Assembly: GCA_030640255.1 (NCBI GenBank)
Contig: DAOWJS010000013.1
Coordinates: forward strand, 1-6,169
Reading direction: 5' to 3'
Origin: Dehalococcoidales bacterium
GTDB taxonomy: Bacteria; Chloroflexota; Dehalococcoidia; Dehalococcoidales; GCA-2688105
DNA length: 6,169 bases
The notes below the pieces were generated by a model that ran no database searches, had not been told where the DNA came from, and saw nothing but the letters and a program-made list of their open reading frames with translations. A program made the position numbers and the translations under genes. Shown piece after piece: positions 1 through 4,790 of this stretch. Position 1 is the stretch's first letter, and every line of letters starts with the position of its first letter.

Positions 1-1127
1 GTAGTCATCTCAGCAACTAGAATATTACCATCTTGCACCCGGTCTATTTGGGATGCGTCCGGTATTATTTTGACCGGCCCTGAGGCTATACCCGGGCTGG
101 CGGCTGCCCCGGAAAGAAGTACCGGGGCTTTGATTTCAGGTTCAGCCTCGGTAGTTCCTTTGATAGTAGTTACCGGACGGGTTTGGACGATAAAGATTTT
201 TTCGTCTTCCTTTGCCCATTCAATGTCCTGGGGGAATTGATAGTGGTCTTCTATCTGTTTTCCCAGCTTGGCTAACTTAGTTATATTATCATCAGTTAAT
301 TTCTGCAGAGCCTGATTTGAGGCGGCGACTGGTGCCCAGATATTGGTGTTTCTGTCACTGGCGGTTAGGTTTCTTATTAGTTGGCGGTCTTGCCGGCTCA
401 TTTTTTTGGAACTAATCGTTAGTCTTTCTTTATCTACAATGTACAGGTCTGGGTTTACCTCTCCTGAGACGAGGGCTTCACCCAGACCGTATATCGCCTC
501 AATAATAATCTTACCGGTATCACTGGTCACCGGTTCAATAGTAAACATAACCCCAGAAGCTTCAGATTGCACCATTTTTTGGACAGGGACAGCGATACCA
601 ACTTTAAGGTGGTCAAAGCCTTGTTGCTGCCTATAGAAAATAGCCCGTGATTCAAAGAGGGATGCCCAGCACCCTTGAACGGCATTAACTACTTCTTCCT
701 CGCCCTGGATATTAAGGAAGGTGCTTTGCTGACCGGCGAAGGAAGCTTCAGGCAGGTCTTCGGCGGTAGCTGAGGAGCGTACCGCAACCAAGCCCCCGCC
801 CATTTCTCTATAAGCCTTTTTAATCTCTTTAGCTAATTCCGGGGGCATAGCGGCGTTTAAGATTAATTGTTTAACCTCGGTAGAGGTTTGTTGAAGCTGT
901 TTGCTATCGCTGACATCTAGCGGCTCTAGCCGATGGCGAATTTTATCGGTGATTTTTGAAGATTGTAGAAAGTCGTAGTAGGCATTAGCGGTTACAATAA
1001 AGCCAGAGGGTATGGGTATATTAGCGTTGGTCATTTCGCCTAGATTTGCCCCTTTACCACCGACAGTGGCTATATCCTTTTTGGTGACCTCACTGAACCA
1101 AACCACTGTCTTTTGCCCTTTAAGCAT
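1..1127 (-). CDS. ppsA: Phosphoenolpyruvate synthase, N-terminal part (cut by window edge)
   Basis: PEP synthase converts pyruvate, ATP and water to PEP, AMP and phosphate, the entry step of gluconeogenesis from pyruvate. Reading leftward from the ATG at 1127-1125, the frame stays open for 375 full codons to the window edge. This is the ATP-grasp-like nucleotide-binding half. Visible family motifs are GGKGANLGEM (residues 23-32), the VAVRSSATAEDLPEASFAGQ stretch (114-133), a conserved SGVMFT (191-196), GLGEALVSGEVNPD (214-227) and the domain-closing IFIVQTRPVT (311-320). The linker to the phosphohistidine domain begins at about SPGIASGPV (344-352). The catalytic-histidine motif and the PEP/pyruvate-binding barrel lie outside the window, so the gene looks intact but partial (family about 750-800 residues). 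The start is supported by AAGGAG at 1141-1136, 8 bases upstream. Pyruvate phosphate dikinase shares this domain, but the N-terminal VVWF...GGKGANLGEMTNA pattern fits PEP synthase better. Confidence 0.93.
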   Translation of the reverse strand, partial: MLKGQKTVVWFSEVTKKDIATVGGKGANLGEMTNANIPIPSGFIVTANAYYDFLQSSKITDKIRHRLEPLDVSDSKQLQQTSTEVKQLILNAAMPPELAKEIKKAYREMGGGLVAVRSSATAEDLPEASFAGQQSTFLNIQGEEEVVNAVQGCWASLFESRAIFYRQQQGFDHLKVGIAVPVQKMVQSEASGVMFTIEPVTSDTGKIIIEAIYGLGEALVSGEVNPDLYIVDKERLTISSKKMSRQDRQLIRNLTASDRNTNIWAPVAASNQALQKLTDDNITKLAKLGKQIEDHYQFPQDIEWAKEDEKIFIVQTRPVTTIKGTTEAEPEIKAPVLLSGAAASPGIASGPVKIIPDASQIDRVQDGNILVAEMT

Positions 1128-1178
1128 AATCGAGTCTCCTTCCTGTGGTCAGGGTTAAGAGTCTTTTCTGGTGATTTA

Positions 1179-1187
1179 ATTATATCA
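1179..1187 (-). promoter_or_regulatory. Probable extended -10 promoter for ppsA
   Basis: On the minus strand the sequence reads TGATATAAT, a perfect TATAAT hexamer preceded by the extended TGn element. It lies about 50 bases upstream of the ppsA start, giving a leader of roughly 45 bases. No good -35 hexamer is visible at 16-18 bases, which is common for extended -10 promoters. Assignment is by consensus only. Confidence 0.6.
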
Positions 1188-1222
1188 TATTAGTTAAAAT
1201 AAAACCTTGCCACTAAATCTGG

Positions 1223-1252
1223 TTGACAGTGGCGATTAATGTGGAGTAAAAT
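1223..1252 (+). promoter_or_regulatory. Sigma70-type promoter for the bifunctional nuclease gene
   Basis: A perfect TTGACA (1223-1228) is followed after 18 bases by TAAAAT (1247-1252), five of six matches to TATAAT. Transcription would start near 1259, leaving a leader of about 30 bases before the ATG at 1289. It is arranged back to back with the ppsA promoter, so the upstream elements of both lie within a few tens of bases of each other. Confidence 0.65.
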
Positions 1253-1288
1253 TGGATACGTTGGCTGAGAAACGGAGGAGGTTTGGTT

Positions 1289-1840
1289 ATGGCCATGATA
1301 GAAATGACTATTGACAGCATTCGGGTTAGCCTGATGAATTATCAACGGGTGGTAATTTTGAAGGAGAAGGATGCAGAGCGCTATCTGCCCATCTGGATTG
1401 GTCCTGCTGAGGCAGATGCCATAGCCGTAAAATTGCAGGGGGTTACGGTACCGAGGCCTTTAACTCATGACTTGCTACAAACGGTAATTGATACCTTGGG
1501 GGCTACTATTAGTTCTATCATCGTTAGCGACCTTAAGAATGATACCTTTTATGCCAAGGTTATCCTTAATGTGGACGGAGGTCAAATGGAGGTTGACTCT
1601 CGCCCTAGCGATGCCCTGGCACTGGCAGTAAGGGCTGAGGTGCCTATCTATGCTGAAGAGGCGGTTTTAGATAAGGCGGGCATCCTATTAGACAAGGAGA
1701 CCGGTAAACCTATCCCCGAAGAAATGGAGACTGGCGGCAAGGGTAAAAAGGTTAGCGAAGAAGAGATGAAAAGGATGTCGGCGTTCCATGATTTCATTAA
1801 CACCCTTGATTTAGATGACTTTGATAAGCGTAAATCGTGA
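1289..1840 (+). CDS. Bifunctional nuclease (BFN/DUF151) family protein
   Basis: The protein is 183 residues long and belongs to the DUF151 or bifunctional nuclease family, widespread in bacteria and also found in plants, where members have reported RNase and DNase activity. The cellular role in bacteria is unsettled. The domain spans about residues 3-135. Family hallmarks are RYLPIWIGPAEADAIA (31-46), RPLTHDLLQTVIDTLGA (56-72) and the SRPSDALALAVRAEVPIYAEE run (104-124). After it come a charged linker (about 140-160) and a C-terminal FHDFINTLDLDDF (166-178) of the kind many members carry. I chose ATG 1289 because GGAGGAGG (1274-1281) sits 7 bases upstream; an in-frame TTG at 1283 would be only one base from that site. 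It probably forms its own transcription unit, with its own promoter and a terminator before the ATP synthase genes. The family call is firm; activity is inferred from family only. Confidence 0.92.
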   Translation: MAMIEMTIDSIRVSLMNYQRVVILKEKDAERYLPIWIGPAEADAIAVKLQGVTVPRPLTHDLLQTVIDTLGATISSIIVSDLKNDTFYAKVILNVDGGQMEVDSRPSDALALAVRAEVPIYAEEAVLDKAGILLDKETGKPIPEEMETGGKGKKVSEEEMKRMSAFHDFINTLDLDDFDKRKS

Positions 1841-1939
1841 ACGAGGGCTTTGATGGTGACTTTTCCCGGCTATTTAGCCAGAGGTAGGTTTGGTGTAGTT
1901 AAGGATTAGAAACATTACCAGACATAGTCATATTCTTTA

Positions 1940-1972
1940 AGGAGCCCTAGAACTGAGAGATGTAGGGCTTTT
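1940..1972 (+). terminator. Probable Rho-independent terminator after the nuclease gene
   Basis: AGCCCTA (1943-1949) pairs perfectly with TAGGGCT (1963-1969) around a 13-base loop. G-U pairs and an A-T pair could extend the stem outward, and TTTTT runs 1969-1973 apart from the final A. The stem is short and the U tract modest, so termination may be partial. It lies about 100 bases after the nuclease stop. The rest of 1841-2054 contains no supportable gene. Confidence 0.5.
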
Positions 1973-2054
1973 TAATGTGTTTAATAACTAAAAAGAGGGG
2001 CGAAGCCTATCTTATACCGGGATGAGGGTTGATAAATAGCCTCCAAAGGCAGAT

Positions 2055-2083
2055 TTGACCTGAGAAAGTAGGTTTGATATACT
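2055..2083 (+). promoter_or_regulatory. Promoter of the ATP synthase operon
   Basis: TTGACC (2055-2060), a 17-base spacer and TATACT (2078-2083) match the housekeeping consensus at five of six positions each, and TGA at 2075-2077 adds an extended -10. The start point would be near 2090, about 25 bases before the first gene. This is the best promoter match in the gap upstream of the atp genes. It implies that the operon can be transcribed independently of the nuclease gene. Confidence 0.7.
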
Positions 2084-2114
2084 TTTCAGCAATATTGGGA
2101 AGGTGGGGGCTGAT

Positions 2115-2336
2115 ATGGGTAGGTGGGTAGCCGCTCTCAGGCTGGTAGGTGTTGGTTTTTTTATTGGCGGTTCTATTGCTCTGGGGGTGTTTGCTGGTCA
2201 TTGGCTTGATAATAGGCTAGATACCAGCCTATTCTGGATAGTCGGATTAATTCTTGGAATTGTGGTTGCTTTTTACGGCGTTTATCGCATGCTTTTGCCC
2301 CTTATGGATAATAAGCGAGACAGGGAGAATAGTTAG
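2115..2336 (+). CDS. atpZ: AtpZ/AtpI-family small membrane protein leading the ATP synthase operon
   Basis: This 73-residue protein has two predicted membrane helices (about 5-27 and 38-57) joined by a short loop, HWLDNRLDTS (29-38), and a charged tail, DNKRDRENS. That layout, the glycine-rich first helix and the LD loop match the AtpZ/AtpI family found at the head of many bacterial atp operons. Relatives are proposed to aid c-ring assembly or Mg2+/Ca2+ supply, and they are not part of the purified enzyme core. I chose ATG 2115 because GGTGGGGG (2102-2109) lies 5 bases upstream; a GTG at 2103 would add four residues but overlaps that site and has no well-spaced one of its own. Its stop overlaps the atpB start by one base (TAGTG), suggesting translational coupling. 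Whether it should be called atpI or atpZ cannot be settled from such a short sequence. Confidence 0.82.
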   Translation: MGRWVAALRLVGVGFFIGGSIALGVFAGHWLDNRLDTSLFWIVGLILGIVVAFYGVYRMLLPLMDNKRDRENS

Positions 2337-3298
2337 TGCCTAAGAAGGGCTGCTTGGGTTTTTCCTTCCCGATTATAGTTGGGCTTCTAGTTATTTTTCT
2401 GGCTCTTTTTGTCGTTGGTTTTATTGTTGGTCCTATAGGCAGGAGCATGCTGGGTGATTTAGGATTACCTAGCTGGCTTTCTGTTCCCCGACCTGACCCT
2501 AGGCTTCCGGCTGAAGTAGTTTTCCGCCCATTTGGCTTTCCTATTACTAATAGTGTTGTTGCCGCCTGGCTTACCATTATTGTCTTGGTAGGGATATCCT
2601 ATGCGGTTACTCGTAAGGTAAAGCTTATACCATCAAGGCTGCAGGCTTTTTTGGAGTCTATCCTTGGCTGGCTTTATGGCTTTTGCCAGGAGGTGGCTGG
2701 TAAGGAAAATGGGCGCCGATTCTTTCCAGTAGTAACTACTATTTTTCTCTTTGTCATAATGAATGCTTGGTTGGGTCTGCTTCCCGGGTTTGGCTCAATA
2801 TATATTACTGGGGCGGAAGGTGAGCACATACACCTGCTGCGGCCAGCTAATACCGATATTAATGTGCCCCTGGCTATAGCTCTTATGTCCTTTGTTTTTG
2901 TTGAGTATTTTGGTATAAGGTCGCTCGGTGGCTTTGGCTACCTGTCAAAATTTGTTAATGTGGGTGCTTTTGGGAGAGGGTTAAAGCAGGTATTTAGCGG
3001 TAAGCTCAAGGCTGGCTTGGTTGGCATGTTCACCGGAGTCATTGATATGTTCGTCGGCATGTTAGAGACGCTGAGCGAATTGATTCGTATTGTCAGTTTT
3101 ACCTTTCGTCTTTTCGGTAATATGACCGCTGGTGAAATACTACTGTTAATAGTGATGTTTCTTGTTCCCTGGGTAGTGGCATTGCCCTTTTATGGTCTGG
3201 AGTTGCTCGTCGGCTTTGTTCAGGCTCTCATTTTCGGTGGGCTGACACTGGTGTTTCTTACCCTTGCCGTGGCTCATCATGGAGCAGAGGCGCATTAA
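2336..3298 (+). CDS. atpB: ATP synthase Fo subunit a
   Basis: Subunit a forms the two ion half-channels next to the c-ring in the membrane. The 320-residue product carries the diagnostic motif FRLFGNMTAGE, with the essential arginine at 258 (E. coli Arg210) and Glu267 (E. coli Glu219). The last conserved helix, LELLVGFVQALIFGGLTLVF (288-307), includes Gln296 (E. coli Gln252), and Glu289 sits where E. coli has His245. DINVPLAIALM (174-184) is the usual mid-protein signature. It is longer than the E. coli protein: a hydrophobic N-terminal segment (about 9-34) precedes the usual first helix (about 72-92), and there is a basic insertion around 205-228. Start is GTG 2336, overlapping the atpZ stop, with AGGGAG (2322-2327) 8 bases upstream; the next in-frame Met is residue 38, after the first hydrophobic segment. 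Identity is certain; the exact N-terminus is slightly less so. Confidence 0.97.
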   Translation: MPKKGCLGFSFPIIVGLLVIFLALFVVGFIVGPIGRSMLGDLGLPSWLSVPRPDPRLPAEVVFRPFGFPITNSVVAAWLTIIVLVGISYAVTRKVKLIPSRLQAFLESILGWLYGFCQEVAGKENGRRFFPVVTTIFLFVIMNAWLGLLPGFGSIYITGAEGEHIHLLRPANTDINVPLAIALMSFVFVEYFGIRSLGGFGYLSKFVNVGAFGRGLKQVFSGKLKAGLVGMFTGVIDMFVGMLETLSELIRIVSFTFRLFGNMTAGEILLLIVMFLVPWVVALPFYGLELLVGFVQALIFGGLTLVFLTLAVAHHGAEAH

Positions 3299-3339
3299 TA
3301 TTGGCACCATTTATTAATTGTTGAAAGGGGGATTAAGGG

Positions 3340-3570
3340 ATGACTCCGGAAGTGATGAAGATGTTGGCGATAGGGATGGCGGCTGGTCTGGGAATGTTAG
3401 GACCGGCGCTGGCTATCGGGCTTATCGGCTATTCGGCATTACAGGGACTAGCCCGTAACCCTGAAGCTAGGGGACCAATCATGACCAACATGATTCTGGT
3501 TACCGCCTTCGCTGAGGCTATCGGGATTTATGTTCTGATTATAGCCATTATCCTGGCTATGATTGTGTAA
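3340..3570 (+). CDS. atpE: ATP synthase Fo subunit c (proteolipid)
   Basis: The 76-residue hairpin protein forms the rotating c-ring. Helix 1 (about 8-34) and helix 2 (about 48-75) flank the polar loop ARNPEARG (38-45), which contacts the F1 stalk. Glu59 in AFAEAIGIY (56-64) is the ion-carrying carboxylate. Aligned by eye with the Na+-binding c subunit of Ilyobacter tartaricus, the Gln32, Ser66 and Thr67 ligand positions are Ile26, Ala60 and Ile61, so proton coupling is expected. The glycine repeat of helix 1 is partly replaced by alanine (GPALAIG, 21-27), which may affect ring packing and size. AAAGGGGG (3324-3331) lies 8 bases before the ATG. Length and composition are typical for the family. 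Confidence 0.97.
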   Translation: MTPEVMKMLAIGMAAGLGMLGPALAIGLIGYSALQGLARNPEARGPIMTNMILVTAFAEAIGIYVLIIAIILAMIV

Positions 3571-3592
3571 TTGTTAATAAGGGGGGGCTATT

Positions 3593-3700
3593 ATGGGACA
3601 AAATGGTATACCTATGTCTATAGCAATTCTCTTTGTAGGTGTGATTTTAGGTGTGATATGTATTACCGGGCTAATAATCGCAGTGACGCTTCTGGCATAA
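3593..3700 (+). CDS. Small single-membrane-helix protein between atpE and atpF, function unknown
   Basis: An ATG-to-TAA frame of 35 codons fills the space between atpE and atpF, with gaps of 22 and 18 bases. The product has a short polar start (MGQNGIPM) followed by about 27 uncharged hydrophobic residues to the C-terminus, one predicted membrane helix. There is no Lys, Arg, Asp or Glu in the whole peptide, and one Cys at residue 23. A seven-G Shine-Dalgarno (3581-3587) sits 5 bases before the ATG. The spacing, ribosome site and in-operon position argue that it is translated. I do not recognise the family. It could be a small accessory or assembly peptide of Fo, or a remnant of a duplicated c-subunit helix: its IxxxLIIAxxL-like tail faintly resembles c helix 2, but the carboxylate is absent. 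Confidence is for a real gene, not for a function. Confidence 0.6.
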   Translation: MGQNGIPMSIAILFVGVILGVICITGLIIAVTLLA

Positions 3701-3718
3701 TGCATTAGGGGGGCGATA

Positions 3719-4228
3719 ATGGGAGGTCTAGCCAATCTTGGTATCAGCTTACCAACATTAATAGCGCAAATCATAAATTTTGCTATCCTGCTGGGTCTTA
3801 TGTATCTGGTTGCCTACCGGCCGATAATGAGAATGTTTGACGAGCGCTCACGGAAGATTAAGGAGAGCATGGAGCAGACCGAGTATATTAAGGAGCAGGC
3901 AGCCGGGGCTGAGGAAGAGGCTGAGAAGCGAATTGAGGCTGCTAGTAGGGATGGGCAGGAGCTAGTCGCCCGGGCGGTGCGGACCGGGGAAGAGGTCAGG
4001 CAGCAGGCACAGCAGGAAGCCAAGCAAGATGCTGAATCCCTTATCAACAGGGCGCGTACCGAGATTCAGCGGGAGCGGGACGAGGCAATTGGTGAGCTGC
4101 GCAAGGAGTTTGCCGACTTAACCATACTGGCGGCGGGGAAGGTCATTGACCGCTCGCTGGATAAGGAGGCACACCGCCAGATTATTGATAAGGTGCTGAA
4201 AGAGAGCACCACCCTGAAAAAGGGTTAG
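3719..4228 (+). CDS. atpF: ATP synthase Fo subunit b (peripheral stalk)
   Basis: Subunit b anchors the stator in the membrane and links it to delta and alpha. The 169-residue protein has one N-terminal membrane helix (about 11-33, with the conserved LIAQIINFAILL), then Arg34-Pro35 at the membrane exit as in other b subunits. A long, highly charged, Ala/Glu/Lys/Arg-rich helix follows (about 40-140), predicted to form the right-handed coiled-coil dimer. The C-terminal LAAGKVIDRSLDKEAHRQII (137-156) is the delta-contacting region seen across the family. A six-G ribosome site (3708-3713) is 5 bases from the ATG. There is only one b gene in the window, so a homodimer is expected. Length is normal. 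Confidence 0.96.
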   Translation: MGGLANLGISLPTLIAQIINFAILLGLMYLVAYRPIMRMFDERSRKIKESMEQTEYIKEQAAGAEEEAEKRIEAASRDGQELVARAVRTGEEVRQQAQQEAKQDAESLINRARTEIQRERDEAIGELRKEFADLTILAAGKVIDRSLDKEAHRQIIDKVLKESTTLKKG

Positions 4229-4251
4229 CTTATTTATTTAAAGGAGATACG

Positions 4252-4785
4252 GTGGCGAGAAGGTTTTATGCCAAGCGCTATGCCCAGGCTGTGTTTGAGA
4301 TTGCCCTGGGAAGAAAAGAATTAGATAGGTGGCAGTCTGACCTGAGAACGATTGCCAGCTTGGGCGAGGATGACACCCTCATTGCTTGGCTAGAGAATCC
4401 TAAATTTCGTTTTGACGACAAGGTTAGACTACTATCTGAGCAATTGGGTGGCATAAATCCTCTAGCCCTAAATCTGGTTTATCTATTAGTAGCTAGAGGC
4501 AGGCTGAGTATGATAGGCGGTATTGCTGATGAGTATCAGCGGCTATTGGATAGCTATCGTGGCATAGAGCTGGCTGAGGTTATTACGGCTGTTCCCCTTG
4601 ACGATGAAGATAGATTAAGGTTAGGCGAGCGTCTCGGGGCTGTAGTCGGTAAGAAGGTGGTAGTCAAGCTCGAAGTAGATTCCAGCTTAATCGGCGGGTT
4701 TATCGCCAGAATTGGTGGTAGGTTACTAGACGGCAGTACCCGTAGTAAATTAGAGGCGTTAAAGAGGGAGTTGGTAAGGAGGTAG
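4252..4785 (+). CDS. atpH: ATP synthase F1 subunit delta
   Basis: Delta (OSCP-like) caps the F1 head and ties it to subunit b. The 177-residue product begins with ARRFYAKRYAQAVFEIAL, the standard N-terminal helix motif, and has the helical N-domain to about residue 105. Its C-terminal signature is in two blocks, VDSSLIGGFIARIGGRLLDG (142-161) and STRSKLEALKREL (162-174). Start is GTG 4252 with AAGGAG (4241-4246) 5 bases upstream; no alternative start preserves the N-terminal motif. The gene follows atpF by 23 bases, and its last codons contain the Shine-Dalgarno of atpA, so the two are probably translationally linked. Nothing looks truncated. Confidence 0.96.
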   Translation: MARRFYAKRYAQAVFEIALGRKELDRWQSDLRTIASLGEDDTLIAWLENPKFRFDDKVRLLSEQLGGINPLALNLVYLLVARGRLSMIGGIADEYQRLLDSYRGIELAEVITAVPLDDEDRLRLGERLGAVVGKKVVVKLEVDSSLIGGFIARIGGRLLDGSTRSKLEALKRELVRR

Positions 4786-4790
4786 GTTAG

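Noticed and set aside
343..636. 97-codon plus-strand frame within the ppsA region
   Set aside because: It lies wholly antisense to a well-conserved ppsA frame, has no ribosome site and has no recognisable protein features.
1868..1879. GGCT-ATTT-AGCC hairpin as a terminator
   Set aside because: The stem is only four pairs and no T tract follows; the hairpin at 1943-1969 is a better candidate.
1853..1909. 18-codon ATG frame just after the nuclease gene
   Set aside because: The upstream GAGGG gives some ribosome-site likeness, but the peptide is very short, featureless and unsupported by context.
2029..2034. TTGATA as the -35 of the atp promoter
   Set aside because: No -10 hexamer lies at 16-18 bases downstream; the pair at 2055-2083 is much better.
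2039..2050. GCCT-CCAA-AGGC small hairpin ahead of the atp promoter
   Set aside because: A four-pair stem is expected by chance and has no T tract or known operator resemblance.
2007..2577. Minus-strand frames over the atp promoter, atpZ and the start of atpB
   Set aside because: They run antisense to conserved genes and the promoter, with low-complexity translations and no homology that I recognise.
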